Notes: a model not told the origin generated them from the sequence alone. DNA of 64,000 bases from Mycolicibacterium sp. CH28 (GCF_004745805.1 NZ_SRLQ01000019.1:3064-67063), one strand, 5' to 3'. Shown: positions 43,155 through 52,610, counted from the first letter of the stretch. Numbers and translations are program-made.

Positions 43155-43286
43155 TCGGCCGAGGGCCAGTCACACGACAGACAGGCGAACAGGACAGCAC
43201 CCACAAGCTGTACGAAGCGGCATCCCAACGACCGAACTCCGCGAACTCCACGTGAACACCGGGGTATCCGCAATACCCTGATCGCC

Positions 43287-44312
43287 ATGACACCAGATCG
43301 CCGCGAACCCAACGTCGTCGTGCTCGGTGGCGGGTCTTGGGGCACCACCGTCGCATCCATCTGCGCCCGCCGCGGGCCGACCCTGCAGTGGGTGCGTTCG
43401 GAGGAAACCGCCAAGGACATCAACGAGAACCGCCGCAACTCCCGCTACCTGGGCGATGACGTCGAGCTCTCGGAGACCCTGCGCGCGACCACCGATTTTG
43501 CCGAGGCGGCCGACTGCGCCGACGTCGTGGTCATGGGCGTGCCCAGCCACGGCTTCCGCGGCGTGCTCACCGAGCTGAGCAAAGAGCTGCGCCCGTGGGT
43601 GCCGGTCGTCAGCCTCGTCAAAGGCCTCGAGCAGGGCACCAACATGCGGATGAGCCAGATTGTCGACGAGATCCTGCCCGGCCACCCGGCCGGCATCCTG
43701 GCCGGGCCCAACATCGCCCGCGAGGTCGCCGACGGCTATGCCGCAGCCGCGGTGCTGGCCATGCCCGATCAGCACCTGGCCGCCAACCTGGCGAAGATGT
43801 TCCGTACCAAGCGTTTCCGCGTCTACACCACAGACGATGTGGTCGGTGTCGAGATGGCCGGCGCGCTGAAGAATGTTTACGCCATCGCCGTCGGTATGGG
43901 CTACTCGCTGGGTATCGGCGAGAACACCCGAGCCATGGTGATGACCCGCGCCGTACGCGAGATGTCCAAGCTCGGCGAGGCCATCGGCGGCCAGCGAGAC
44001 ACCTTCGCCGGGCTAGCCGGGATGGGTGACCTGATCGTCACCTGCACTTCCAAGCGCAGCCGCAACCGCCACGTCGGTGAGGAGCTGGGCTCCGGCAAGA
44101 CGGTGCAGGAAATCATCGACTCGATGAATCAGGTCGCCGAGGGCGTCAAGGCGGCCAGCGTGATCATGGAGTTCGCCGAGAAGTACGGCCTGAACATGCC
44201 GATCGCGCGTGAGGTGGACGCCGTCATCAACCACGGCTCCACCGTCGAGCAGGCCTATCGGGGCCTGGTCGCCGAGAAGCCCGGCCACGAGGTGTACGGC
44301 GCGGGCTTCTAG
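43287..44312 (+). CDS. gpsA: NAD(P)-dependent glycerol-3-phosphate dehydrogenase
   Basis: The 341-residue enzyme has an N-terminal Rossmann motif VVVLGGGSWGTTVA and the conserved ILAGPNIAREVADG, GALKNVYAIAVGM and GLAGMGDLIVTCTS segments. It reduces dihydroxyacetone phosphate to sn-glycerol-3-phosphate for phospholipid synthesis. Positional orthologue of gpdA1 (Rv0564c). Its stop overlaps the convergent secreted-protein gene by 4 nt. Confidence 0.95.
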   Translation: MTPDRREPNVVVLGGGSWGTTVASICARRGPTLQWVRSEETAKDINENRRNSRYLGDDVELSETLRATTDFAEAADCADVVVMGVPSHGFRGVLTELSKELRPWVPVVSLVKGLEQGTNMRMSQIVDEILPGHPAGILAGPNIAREVADGYAAAAVLAMPDQHLAANLAKMFRTKRFRVYTTDDVVGVEMAGALKNVYAIAVGMGYSLGIGENTRAMVMTRAVREMSKLGEAIGGQRDTFAGLAGMGDLIVTCTSKRSRNRHVGEELGSGKTVQEIIDSMNQVAEGVKAASVIMEFAEKYGLNMPIAREVDAVINHGSTVEQAYRGLVAEKPGHEVYGAGF

Positions 44313-44866
44313 CCGGGGAACGACGGGAACAACGGGTTGGTCCCCTTGGGCCGATCCAGCATCGGGCTGGGCCCGGAGGTGAACGTCGCGGTCGGGCCGA
44401 CGACGAAGCCGACCTGGTCGTGGGTGTTCACGCAGGTGACCACCCCGCCGCCGTCAACCCCACAACTGATCTCCCGGAAACTCAGCCGGGTGTTCGGCGG
44501 CAACGGCTTGACATCGCCCGCGGCGGCGAAGATCGAGGCGGGCGTAGTCGAGAAGCCGGGTTCGCCGGATACACCGCCACTGACCAGATTGGCACCATCG
44601 GGGGCGCCGGGCAGCGGTCCACTGCAGCCGTAGCTGGTGTTCTGCCGGTTCAGCACGCAGGTGACGCCGGGCGGACCGGAGAAGGCGTACCAGTTGCCAC
44701 CCATGGTGGTGTAGGCCACCGGGCTGATCGGGGTATAGGCGTTGACGTTGGGAAGGACCGGGGGCGGGGCCGGCTCGGGATCAGCCCAGGCCATGCCCGG
44801 GACGCCGATCGCCGCTGCCCCCGCGGCGCTTGCCAGGCCGATCAGGATTCTGCGCAGCATCATCAC
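44309..44866 (-). CDS. Secreted Cys-containing protein
   Basis: The 185-residue protein has a signal peptide (MMMLRRILIGLASAAGAAAIG, cleavage near WADPE) and a mature part rich in Pro and Gly. Cysteines VTCVLNRQNTSYGCSGP and ISCGVDGGGVVTCVN probably form two disulfides. Mycobacterial secreted protein of unknown function. It is convergent with gpsA. Confidence 0.75.
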   Translation of the reverse strand: MMMLRRILIGLASAAGAAAIGVPGMAWADPEPAPPPVLPNVNAYTPISPVAYTTMGGNWYAFSGPPGVTCVLNRQNTSYGCSGPLPGAPDGANLVSGGVSGEPGFSTTPASIFAAAGDVKPLPPNTRLSFREISCGVDGGGVVTCVNTHDQVGFVVGPTATFTSGPSPMLDRPKGTNPLFPSFPG

Positions 44867-45082
44867 ACCCTACGTAAGCGCCGCGGGCGACGCAGTTTGC
44901 AACTACCAGGTCCTTCGGTATCCAGACCCTGGTTCGTTACCGCACCCGGGGTCCTCTGATCGAAGGAGGCGCCATCATCAGCTGTTCGATTGGTTCGCCC
45001 GATACCCGCGGCGGCGGTGAAACCCGAAGATCGATATGTGCCACACAACGGGCACCACCGAATGTCGAAGGACGTGAACGAG

Positions 45083-45421
45083 ATGACCGCGGTACTGGAT
45101 CGCCACCCCACCCCGGTGGCCGTGAAGACGACGCGCCGCAAGGCGAAGCTGGGATCGATGCTGCTTCCGGCGCTGGCCATCGCCGTGCCGCTGTTGGCGC
45201 CGGTCGTGGTCGCCGAGGGATTGATCAACCTGGCGGAGATGGCCCAGAGTGTCGAGCCCGCGGTGTCGGCGCCCGCGGCCCCCGTATCGCCGTCAGCGCC
45301 GGTGCTGTCCCGGGTCGACGCCGGCGCGACACCGCTGGAACGCGACAACGCCATGTTCGCCCCCGCGAAGCCGACCAAGGTCTACTCCTTAGATCTGCAG
45401 GTCGCGACAGCGCGGCGATGA
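45083..45421 (+). CDS. Single-pass membrane/exported protein
   Basis: The 112-residue protein (MTAVLDRHPTPVAVKTTRRK) has one hydrophobic helix (LLPALAIAVPLLAPVVVA) and a Pro/Ala-rich exported tail. The start is uncertain: in-frame GTG 45074 and ATG 45062 exist. I prefer the ATG 10 nt after AAGGA. Function unknown. It lies upstream of and in line with the 45505 gene. Confidence 0.6.
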   Translation: MTAVLDRHPTPVAVKTTRRKAKLGSMLLPALAIAVPLLAPVVVAEGLINLAEMAQSVEPAVSAPAAPVSPSAPVLSRVDAGATPLERDNAMFAPAKPTKVYSLDLQVATARR

Positions 45422-45504
45422 CATCGGACGCGCACGTTCGCCGCACTTTCGGCCGTCGGCGGCCTAGACTTTGAGCAATACCAATTGACCTGAGGGGTCG
45501 TGCG

Positions 45505-46521
45505 GTGGCCGGGCGAATACGAGGCACGACGCGCGCGAGCGCAGCGGCGATCAGCCTTGCCACGGCGGTGGTGGTCCTGGCTGCCACCCAACCAGCAGAT
45601 TTCGGCACCCCGAATTTCGACCTGGCCGCACTGATCATCCGCGGCACCGCCAGCGACCTCACCAGCGACGCCATGGCCGGCCTCATCGGCGGCGAACTCG
45701 GGCAGGAACCCGACGGCGGCCCCATGTACACCAACTACCCGGGCGGGCCGATTGACCTGGACGGCGCCACCCGCGCCGACGACGCCGACGTGATCTCCGT
45801 CGGCGACGGTCCGGATGCCGCCGCCCAACTCACCGAACTACTCAACTCGACTGCCGAGCCCAACCAGGTCTTCCACGTCAACTACGAATTCGACGCCCAC
45901 GCACAGACCCAGGTACTCAACGTCTTCACCGATGCCGAGGCGCTGACCAGACACGACTCCAAGAAGTCCGTCGACACCTCCGGAAACGTCGACTGCACCG
46001 GCGCAGTGACGTGCCAGACCGACCCACGCACCCAAGTCACCACGGTCACCTATCCCGACGGGGTGGTCGCGGTGATCGAGCGGATCAAGGACATCACCCT
46101 GGTCGCCTACCAGACGCTCGGCGCATCCGTGCTCGGCCACCTCATCGAGCCCGCGCGCCCAACCTCCCCGGAGCCCACGACCGCGCCGCAAGCCAACGGG
46201 CCCGTCGTCACCGCCGCCGATCCCGTACAGCCCGCTGATGCCCCGCCGCCGGCCCCCGCCGTGCCGGCACCGGCCGCCGACCGCGGACCACGGCTGAACG
46301 TTTTGCGGCCGGCCCCGAACTTCAGCCCGGGCCGCTCCCCGTCGTCGTCCGCCTCATCGACCCCGGTCAAGCCGGGACTGCCCGCGGCCGTCGAGAACCT
46401 GACCGGGACGGTCAACGACATGCTGACTCGGGTTTCGGACACCGTGAAGCGGGTGTTCAACCAAGACGCCAGCGCCCCCGCCACCGGCAGACCCGGCAGC
46501 GCATCACCAGCCGGCGAATAG
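45505..46521 (+). CDS. Exported Pro/Ala-rich protein
   Basis: The 338-residue protein has a signal sequence (ASAAAISLATAVVVLAATQPA) and a folded part (about 30-215, with NQVFHVNYEFDAHAQTQVLNVF and two cysteines DCTGAVTCQ). A long Pro/Ala tail ends in a helix, AVENLTGTVNDMLTRVSDTV. It starts at GTG with GAGGGG upstream. Family unknown; probably exported. Confidence 0.7.
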   Translation: MAGRIRGTTRASAAAISLATAVVVLAATQPADFGTPNFDLAALIIRGTASDLTSDAMAGLIGGELGQEPDGGPMYTNYPGGPIDLDGATRADDADVISVGDGPDAAAQLTELLNSTAEPNQVFHVNYEFDAHAQTQVLNVFTDAEALTRHDSKKSVDTSGNVDCTGAVTCQTDPRTQVTTVTYPDGVVAVIERIKDITLVAYQTLGASVLGHLIEPARPTSPEPTTAPQANGPVVTAADPVQPADAPPPAPAVPAPAADRGPRLNVLRPAPNFSPGRSPSSSASSTPVKPGLPAAVENLTGTVNDMLTRVSDTVKRVFNQDASAPATGRPGSASPAGE

Positions 46522-46545
46522 CGATTCACCGCGGCGGCGTAACCG

Positions 46546-47412
46546 CTAGCGCCCGGCCATCTTCTCCAGCCGGGCGATCCGGTCCGGGATCGGCGGGTGA
46601 GTAGAGAACAGCTTGCCGATCTTCTCCCCGGAACGGAATGGGCTGGCGATCATCAGGTGGGCCTGGTCGGCCAGCTGCGGCTCGGGTGGCAGCGGGGCCT
46701 GCTCCACCCCGCCGCTGATCTTGCGCAGCGCCGAGGCCAACGCCAACGGATCACCCGACAGCTGCGCGCCGGACTCGTCGGCCTGGTACTCCCGCGACCG
46801 CGACACCGCCAGCCGGATCAAACTGGCCGCGATCGGCCCGAGCAGCGAAACCAGCAGCAACGCAAAAGGATTGGTACCGCCGTCGCGGTTCCCGCCGCCG
46901 AACATGCCGGCGAACATCGCGATGTTGGCCAGCGCGGTGATGACCGAGGCCAGCGCGCCGGCGACGCAGGAGATGAGGATGTCGCGGTTGTAGACGTGGG
47001 ACAACTCGTGGCCCAGCACGGCACGCAGCTCACGTTCGTCGAGGATGTTCAGGATTCCGGTGGTCACGCAGACCGCGGCATTGCGCGGGTTGCGGCCGGT
47101 GGCGAACGCGTTGGGGTTGGCGGTGTCGCTGATGTAGAGCCGCGGCATCGGTTGGTGTGCTGTGGTCGCCAGTTCGCGCACCATCGCGTAGATCTGCGGG
47201 GCCTGTACCTCGGTGATCGGCTGGGCGTGCATGGCGCGCAACGCCATCTTGTCGGAGTTGAAGTACACGTAGGCGTTCATCCCGAGGGCGAAGATCAGCG
47301 CCAGGAACATCACATTGCGGCCGAACAGCGAACCGACGAACACGATCAACGCCGACATTCCGACGAGCAGTACGAACGTCTTCAACGTGTTGGCGGTCGG
47401 ATGCCAGGTCAT
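46546..47412 (-). CDS. htpX: M48 membrane metalloprotease HtpX
   Basis: The 288-residue protein has two N-terminal helices and a zinc site HELSHVYN, with the third ligand in REYQADESGA. A further membrane helix pair precedes the last region. HtpX degrades damaged membrane proteins. It matches Rv0563 by position and family. It lies downstream of grcC on the same strand. Confidence 0.95.
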   Translation of the reverse strand: MTWHPTANTLKTFVLLVGMSALIVFVGSLFGRNVMFLALIFALGMNAYVYFNSDKMALRAMHAQPITEVQAPQIYAMVRELATTAHQPMPRLYISDTANPNAFATGRNPRNAAVCVTTGILNILDERELRAVLGHELSHVYNRDILISCVAGALASVITALANIAMFAGMFGGGNRDGGTNPFALLLVSLLGPIAASLIRLAVSRSREYQADESGAQLSGDPLALASALRKISGGVEQAPLPPEPQLADQAHLMIASPFRSGEKIGKLFSTHPPIPDRIARLEKMAGR

Positions 47413-47489
47413 CGAGTTCCTCCTACGAGCGACACACTCTTCGCGAGATTAACGCCCAGAACCGATCGCCAGGTTCCGCGAAACGCTCC

Positions 47490-48497
47490 TCAGCCGTGCC
47501 GGTTGATCGTGTAGTCCACCAGCGAAGCCAGGGCCCGCCGCCCCGGGACATCCGGCAGGCCCGCGAGTTCGTCTCCGGCCTGGGCCGCGTAGCGCTCGAC
47601 GGTTTCCTTCGCCTTGGCCAACCCCGCTCCGCTGCGGAGCAGCCCGAGTGCCTCCGCCACCGCGTCGTCGTCCTCCACCGGGCCCTTGAGCAGCTCCCGC
47701 AGCCGGTCGGCATCCGGACCGGTCTCGGCGAGCGCGTACAGCACCGGCAGGGTGTGCACGCCCTCCCGCAGGTCCGTGCCCGGCAGTTTGCCGGACTCGT
47801 CGGGATCGCTGTCGATGTCGATGATGTCGTCGGAGATTTGGAACGCGGTGCCGACGATGCCGCCGAGCCTGCTCAGGCGGGCGATCTGGTCGTCGGTGGC
47901 CCCGGAGAAGGTGCCGCCGAACTGGCCCGAAGCCGCGATCAGGCAGGCCGTCTTCTCGTAGACCACCTTCAGGTAGTGCTCGATCGCGTCGACGTTTTCC
48001 GCCGCGCCCTTGGTTTCGCGCATCTGTCCGGTCACCAGCTGGGCGAACGTCTCAGCGATGATTCGCACCGCATCGGGGCCGAGCTGGCTCACCAGCCGCG
48101 ATGCCGTCGCGAAGAGGTAGTCGCCAGCCAGGATTGCAATGTTGTTGCCCCAGCGGGCATTGGCGCTGGGCGCCCCGCGGCGCATCTGCGCCTCATCCAT
48201 GACGTCGTCGTGATAGAGCGTGGCCAGGTGCACCATCTCGATGACCGCGCCGGCCACCGTGACCTGCCAGGCGTCCGGCTCAGGCCCGATCTGCGCCGAG
48301 AGCACCGTGAACAGGGGCCGGAACCGCTTGCCGCCGGCCTCGAACAAGTGCACGACGGCCTCGGTCATCAGCTCGTCACCACCGCGCAACTCGGTGCTCA
48401 TGAGCTCTTCGACGCGACCTACCCCGTCGCGGACGCTCTGGGCGAACGTCGGGTCTCCGAAGTCCACGCCTGCTACCACCGTCGCCGGAGTACTCAC
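47490..48497 (-). CDS. grcC1: Polyprenyl diphosphate synthase (GrcC-like)
   Basis: The 335-residue enzyme has first and second Asp-rich motifs (LYHDDVMDE and QISDDIIDIDSD) and GGKRFRP. It elongates allylic diphosphates, probably for the menaquinone side chain or a related isoprenoid. The GTG at 48497 (MSTPATVVAG) follows GGCAGG; the longer upstream frame runs into repeat DNA of menJ. It is divergent from menJ, as in the Rv0561c-Rv0562 pair. Confidence 0.9.
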   Translation of the reverse strand: MSTPATVVAGVDFGDPTFAQSVRDGVGRVEELMSTELRGGDELMTEAVVHLFEAGGKRFRPLFTVLSAQIGPEPDAWQVTVAGAVIEMVHLATLYHDDVMDEAQMRRGAPSANARWGNNIAILAGDYLFATASRLVSQLGPDAVRIIAETFAQLVTGQMRETKGAAENVDAIEHYLKVVYEKTACLIAASGQFGGTFSGATDDQIARLSRLGGIVGTAFQISDDIIDIDSDPDESGKLPGTDLREGVHTLPVLYALAETGPDADRLRELLKGPVEDDDAVAEALGLLRSGAGLAKAKETVERYAAQAGDELAGLPDVPGRRALASLVDYTINRHG

Positions 48498-48517
48498 CCT
48501 GCCAACATACTGGGAGC

Positions 48518-49849
48518 ATGGACGTGCGGTCGGATGAGGTCCGGCGGGCAGGAGCGCAGCGACCCGGGGCAGAGAAACCGCGGGCAGGAGCGCAGCGACC
48601 CGGGGCAAAGGAACCGCGGGCAGGAGCGCAGCGACCCGGGGTGGACGTTCTCGTCGTCGGGGCAGGCCCGGCCGGCTCCTCCGCGGCCGCCTGGGCCGCC
48701 CGCAGGGGCCACGACGTGCTGGTCGTCGACTCCGCCGAGTTCCCCCGAGACAAGGCCTGCGGGGACGGGCTCACTCCCCGCGCGGTGCTGGAGCTGCAGC
48801 AGCTCGGCTTGGGCGACTGGCTCGACGGTCACATCCGACACCACGGTCTTCGGCTGGCCGGGTTCGGTGCGTCCGTGGAAGTGCCGTGGCCTGGGCCGTC
48901 GTTTCCGTCGTCGGGGTCGGCGGTGCCGCGCACGGAACTCGACGACCGGATCCGCAAGGTCGCCGAGGATGCCGGGGCATCGATGCTGCTGGGCGTGAAA
49001 GCCGTTGACGTGTCGACGGACTCACGGGGTCGGGTGGCTGAGGCGATCCTGGCCGACGGGTCGCGGGTGTCGTGCCGGTGGCTGATCGTCGCCGATGGGG
49101 CCCGCTCGCCGTTCGGCCGGGTGCTGGGCAGGCAGTGGCATCAGGAGACGGTGTACGGGGTGGCCGCGCGCGGCTACCTGGCCTCACCCCGCGCCGCGGA
49201 GCCGTGGATCTCCTCGGATCTGGAGCTGCGTTCGGCCGACGGGCAGGTACTGCCGGGGTACGGCTGGATCTTCCCGCTGGGCAACGGCGAAGTGAACATC
49301 GGCGTGGGCGCCCTGGCCACCGCGAAGCGGCCCGCCGACGTCGCGCTACGACCGCTGATCAAGCACTACACCGATCTGAAGCGGACGGAGTGGGAGTTCG
49401 AGGGCGCGCCGCGCGCGGTGGCCTCGGCGTTGTTGCCGATGGGCGGCGCGGTGTCCGGGGTGGCCGGACCGAACTGGATGCTCATCGGCGACGCCGCGGC
49501 GTGCGTGAACCCACTCAACGGCGAGGGCATCGACTACGGGCTGGAGACCGGGCGGCTGGCCGCCGAGATGCTGGGTCACGATGATCTGTCGGCGGCGTGG
49601 CCGGCGCTACTGCAAGACCACTACGGGCGCGGGTTCTCGGTGGCCCGCCGGCTGGGCCTGCTACTGACGCTGCCGCGGTTCCTGCCGCTGACCGGACCGG
49701 TGGCGATGCGCTCGTCGCACCTGATGGGGGTGGCGGTGCGGGTGATGGGCAACCTGGTGACCGAAGGCGACGCCGACCTGGTGGCGCGGGTGTGGCGTTC
49801 AGCAGGCTTCGGGTCGCGAATCCTGGACCGGCGCAAGCCTTTCAGCTGA
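48518..49849 (+). CDS. menJ: Menaquinone beta-isoprene reductase MenJ
   Basis: The 443-residue flavoenzyme has VLVVGAGPAGSSAAAWAARRG, ACGDGLTPRAV, LIVADGARSPFGR and WMLIGDAAACVNPLNGEGIDYGLETGRLAAE. It saturates one isoprene unit of menaquinone to make MK-9(II-H2). The first 41 residues are extra: they include three AGAQRPGA repeats coded by the 36-bp repeats. A GTG at 48641 is an alternative start. The C-terminal 17 codons overlap the convergent DUF417 gene. Confidence 0.93.
   Translation: MDVRSDEVRRAGAQRPGAEKPRAGAQRPGAKEPRAGAQRPGVDVLVVGAGPAGSSAAAWAARRGHDVLVVDSAEFPRDKACGDGLTPRAVLELQQLGLGDWLDGHIRHHGLRLAGFGASVEVPWPGPSFPSSGSAVPRTELDDRIRKVAEDAGASMLLGVKAVDVSTDSRGRVAEAILADGSRVSCRWLIVADGARSPFGRVLGRQWHQETVYGVAARGYLASPRAAEPWISSDLELRSADGQVLPGYGWIFPLGNGEVNIGVGALATAKRPADVALRPLIKHYTDLKRTEWEFEGAPRAVASALLPMGGAVSGVAGPNWMLIGDAAACVNPLNGEGIDYGLETGRLAAEMLGHDDLSAAWPALLQDHYGRGFSVARRLGLLLTLPRFLPLTGPVAMRSSHLMGVAVRVMGNLVTEGDADLVARVWRSAGFGSRILDRRKPFS
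48544..48641 (+). repeat. 36-bp tandem repeats at the menJ 5' end
   Basis: About 2.7 copies of a unit starting gcgggcaggagcgcagcgac lie within the first codons of menJ and encode RAGAQRPGA repeats. Each unit contains AGGAG, so if translation really begins at GTG 48641 they would be leader DNA with several ribosome sites. Confidence 0.85.
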
Positions 49850-50368
49850 GACCACCCCTCGTCCCCGATCCGGGCGCCGAGAAGCACTTGCCTGCAACGC
49901 ATCACCGAGTGTCCACACAGCCGCACCCAGCAGTGCGATGTCCTTGATCAGAAACCCACCGGTATCGGTCAGCATGGGAATCACCCCCGCGGCGTCCACG
50001 ACGTCCGGTGTGGTGAACAGAAAACTCACCGTCGAGAGGAACAGCGCGACCGCGATTCCGCTGCCCGTTGCGGACAGCCGCGGCGCCAACGACTTGACGG
50101 CGATCAGTATTGCTGCGAGCACTTCGATCACCCCGATGCCGTTCGAGACGGCCTGAACACTGACAACACCGTACAACCAACCCATCGCGGGCTGATTGGC
50201 GACCAGCGGCATGATCGCTCGAGCTTCGGCGTCGGTGAACTTCGCCAGCCCGATCCAGAGAATGGGGATGACCAACCCATATCGAACGATCCACCCGCCA
50301 TATCGGCTGAGCCGCAGACCAATCGAACTCGTCCCACTGGGGCCGCGTAGCGAACCGGTGATGACCAT
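49799..50368 (-). CDS. DUF417/RclC-like membrane protein
   Basis: The 189-residue protein has four helices: GLVIPILWIGLAKFT, GWLYGVVSVQAVSNGIGVIEVL, a central pair, and LIKDIALLGAAVWTL. This matches the YkgB/RclC family, linked to reactive-chlorine defence in enterobacteria. The C-terminal 17 codons overlap the end of menJ. The ATG is 50 bp from operator A. It begins the redox-gene region. Confidence 0.8.
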   Translation of the reverse strand: MVITGSLRGPSGTSSIGLRLSRYGGWIVRYGLVIPILWIGLAKFTDAEARAIMPLVANQPAMGWLYGVVSVQAVSNGIGVIEVLAAILIAVKSLAPRLSATGSGIAVALFLSTVSFLFTTPDVVDAAGVIPMLTDTGGFLIKDIALLGAAVWTLGDALQASASRRPDRGRGVVSAERLAPVQDSRPEAC

Positions 50369-50417
50369 CGTCTCACTCCTCCGTGTTGAACCTGCGTGCG
50401 CTAGGTCGTAGATGTTT

Positions 50418-50433
50418 TGTACCGTACAGTACA
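50418..50433. promoter_or_regulatory. GTAC-N6-GTAC operator A
   Basis: TGTAC-CGTACA-GTACA lies in the divergent region between the DUF417 gene and the AhpD-like gene. It is one of four matching sites in 6 kb (see 51731, 52591 and 56526). Confidence 0.65.
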
Positions 50434-50501
50434 GTTTGTCTCACGGACATCCCTCGCCCCCCAGATCCGGTGGCAGCCACAACACAGGAACAGGACCAAG
50501 A

Positions 50502-51065
50502 ATGTCGCGAATCACAGCCGTTGAGGCATCCGAGGCCAACCCGCAACAGCTGGAGGCTCTACAGGCGATCGAGCACGCATGGGGGCAGGTGCCGAACTTG
50601 GGAAGGGTTATCGCGCTGTCACTTCCACTAACGCACGCCGTCCTGCGATTCGACGATGCGCTTAACGAAGGAGCCCTCCGAGGCCGCACAGCCGAACTCC
50701 TAGCGGTCGCCGTATCCGAACAGAACCGGTGCAGGTACTGCCTCTCGGCGCACAGCGCTGCCGCCCGCGCTGTCGGGGCCAGCGCCAGCGACATCGCCGG
50801 AGCTCGCGTCGCAAACGTGGCCGACATGAAGACCTCAGCCGCACTACAATTCGCGCAGGCGGTGGTTCGCGATCAGGGCCACATCTCCGATGACACTCTC
50901 ACCTCGGTAAGGCAGGCGGGCTGGACCGACAGTGAGATCCTCGAGATCGTCGGGCACACGATTGCCACGACGCTCACCAACTACGTGCATCACCTGAGTC
51001 GCGTGGTGATTGACTATCCGCCGGTGCAGTTCGCGAGCGAGCCGAATCCGGGCGCCGGCCAGTAG
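50502..51065 (+). CDS. AhpD-like carboxymuconolactone decarboxylase family protein
   Basis: The 187-residue all-alpha protein has a CxxC-x3-H centre (Cys77, Cys80, His84: CRYCLSAH). That is the catalytic arrangement of AhpD-type peroxidase helpers. It probably reduces a peroxide or disulfide partner. It ends 1 bp from the convergent TetR gene. It belongs to the GTAC-N6-GTAC regulon by position. Confidence 0.85.
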   Translation: MSRITAVEASEANPQQLEALQAIEHAWGQVPNLGRVIALSLPLTHAVLRFDDALNEGALRGRTAELLAVAVSEQNRCRYCLSAHSAAARAVGASASDIAGARVANVADMKTSAALQFAQAVVRDQGHISDDTLTSVRQAGWTDSEILEIVGHTIATTLTNYVHHLSRVVIDYPPVQFASEPNPGAGQ

Positions 51066-51066
51066 T

Positions 51067-51681
51067 TCAGACTTCGCGGTCCGCCGGAACGAGCGCTGCC
51101 GCAATGACCGTATCCAGCGCGAGTTCGAGGCAGTTGAGGTCTCCGTGCAACTCGGCCAGGAGAAGCCCACCCTGATATGCCGCGAGGAAACCCGCCGCCA
51201 GGCGTCTGGGGTCAGCGCCCCTCTTCAGTTCGCCATGGGCGGCGACCTGCGCCAGTCCCTGCACGAGGAGTTCCTCCCATTGCCGGAAACCGCTCTGCAA
51301 CGCAGCCCACGCCGCCTGATCAGCGTCGGAAAGCTGGTGGATCAGTACACCCATCGGGCAACGCACGGCAGCCCCGACCTTGCTGTGGTAGGCCACCAGA
51401 GCAGTGCGGAGATCACGGACGTCGCTCGCCGTGGACATCGAGCCCAGTACCGGCTCGAGTTCGTCGAGCACAAGCCGAATCTGCCGAGTGGTCACACCGG
51501 CAACAATGTCGGACTTGCCATTGAAGAAGTGATAGATCTGGCCGCGACCGACGCCTGCCGCGGAGCCGATATCGTCCAGGGTCGTGGCGCGAATGCCACG
51601 TCGAGTGAACAGGTCACAGGCGACGTCCAAGATGACCTCGACGGTGGCCTGGCCTCGTCGGGTTTTCGGGGAGGCGGTCAT
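51067..51681 (-). CDS. TetR-family regulator of the redox island, 1
   Basis: The 204-residue protein has an N-terminal HTH (RRGIRATTLDDIGSAAGVGRGQIYHFFNGK) and a C-terminal domain with CPMGVLIHQLSDAD and LAAYQGGLLLAELHGD. It is related to the second TetR at 51823 (same CP-G and ALQGG-L-A-H motifs). It is divergent from that gene, with operator B between them. The regulated genes are probably the redox set. Confidence 0.85.
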   Translation of the reverse strand: MTASPKTRRGQATVEVILDVACDLFTRRGIRATTLDDIGSAAGVGRGQIYHFFNGKSDIVAGVTTRQIRLVLDELEPVLGSMSTASDVRDLRTALVAYHSKVGAAVRCPMGVLIHQLSDADQAAWAALQSGFRQWEELLVQGLAQVAAHGELKRGADPRRLAAGFLAAYQGGLLLAELHGDLNCLELALDTVIAAALVPADREV

Positions 51682-51730
51682 GACCGAAAGTAACGTCGAT
51701 GGCGGCGGGATGGTCTCACGCCAGTAGAAT

Positions 51731-51744
51731 GTACCATTTGGTAC
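51731..51744. promoter_or_regulatory. GTAC-N6-GTAC operator B
   Basis: GTACCA-TT-TGGTAC is a perfect palindrome between the two divergent TetR genes (51681 and 51823), consistent with autoregulation. Confidence 0.7.
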
Positions 51745-51822
51745 TAATCGCGGGCTTAGCCGCCCGGCCGGCGGGTTCGCGCCCGGCGCCGCGGGGCCTT
51801 ACCAACGCGATATCGTGGGCCG

Positions 51823-52455
51823 ATGCCCCAGACGAGTCAGTCGGCACGTTCCAAGCTGCCCGCCACGGAGCGTGGGCGCCGCAGTCGAGCGGCCATCGTC
51901 GATGCGGCCGCCGCCATGATCTACCAGCGCGGGGTTGGTGCGACCAGCCTCGATGACGTGCTGGCAGAGGCCGGTTGCGGCAAATCCCAGCTCTATCACT
52001 ACTTCGACAACAAGGCAGACCTGGTCAACGCCGTGGTCGAAAGCCAGATCGAGACGATCCTGGCCGCGCAGCCCGAGATCCAGCGAGTCGATTCGTGGAC
52101 CGGCCTGCGCCGCTGGGCCGACCAGATTGTCTCGATGCACGCGGTGCCGGACGGCCCGTTCGCCTGCCCCCTCGGGTCGATGGCCGCCGAGTTGAAGAAC
52201 GACGAAGCCTTCATACCGAGCCTGCGGGCCGCATTCAGCCGGTGGGAGGAGCTGCTCGCCGAGGGCCTACAGACAATGCGGGACCGCGGACAGTTGCGCC
52301 GCACCGCAGAGCCCCAACGGCTCGCACGGTCGCTGATCGCCGCGCTACAGGGCGGCATGCTGCTTGCCCGCATCCACGGCGACGTACAGATTCTCCGCGA
52401 CTCGATCGACGGTGCACTCGCTGTCGTGCGCAGCCACGCAGCAACCAAGAGTTAA
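51823..52455 (+). CDS. TetR-family regulator of the redox island, 2
   Basis: The 210-residue protein has an HTH (QRGVGATSLDDVLAEAGCGKSQLYHYFDNKADLV) and a C-terminal ligand domain with CPLGSMAAELKNDE and LIAALQGGMLLARIHGD. HTH helix 3 is close to that of the partner TetR (Q-YH-F), so both may read the same half-site. It is encoded upstream of the peroxiredoxin pair. Confidence 0.85.
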   Translation: MPQTSQSARSKLPATERGRRSRAAIVDAAAAMIYQRGVGATSLDDVLAEAGCGKSQLYHYFDNKADLVNAVVESQIETILAAQPEIQRVDSWTGLRRWADQIVSMHAVPDGPFACPLGSMAAELKNDEAFIPSLRAAFSRWEELLAEGLQTMRDRGQLRRTAEPQRLARSLIAALQGGMLLARIHGDVQILRDSIDGALAVVRSHAATKS

Positions 52456-52590
52456 CTCACACAACTTGTTTCGCGCCTCGCTGGCGCGCGTGTGCCCGTG
52501 CGCGGACACGGGATCGGTCCGATGCCCAGTCGCAGTAGCAGCGCATCGCCACCCCTGACGTTTCGCCGCGCCAACGACTCCGACGACCGT

Positions 52591-52610
52591 AATGTACCGT
52601 TTAGTACATT
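52591..52610. promoter_or_regulatory. GTAC-N6-GTAC operator C
   Basis: AATGTAC-CGTTTA-GTACATT has perfect 7-bp arms and is the best of the four sites. It lies 45 bp upstream of the first peroxiredoxin-like gene. Confidence 0.75.

Noticed and set aside
46597..47514. 305-aa plus-strand frame opposite htpX
   Set aside because: Shadow of htpX; no conserved motifs and composition typical of antisense high-GC frames.
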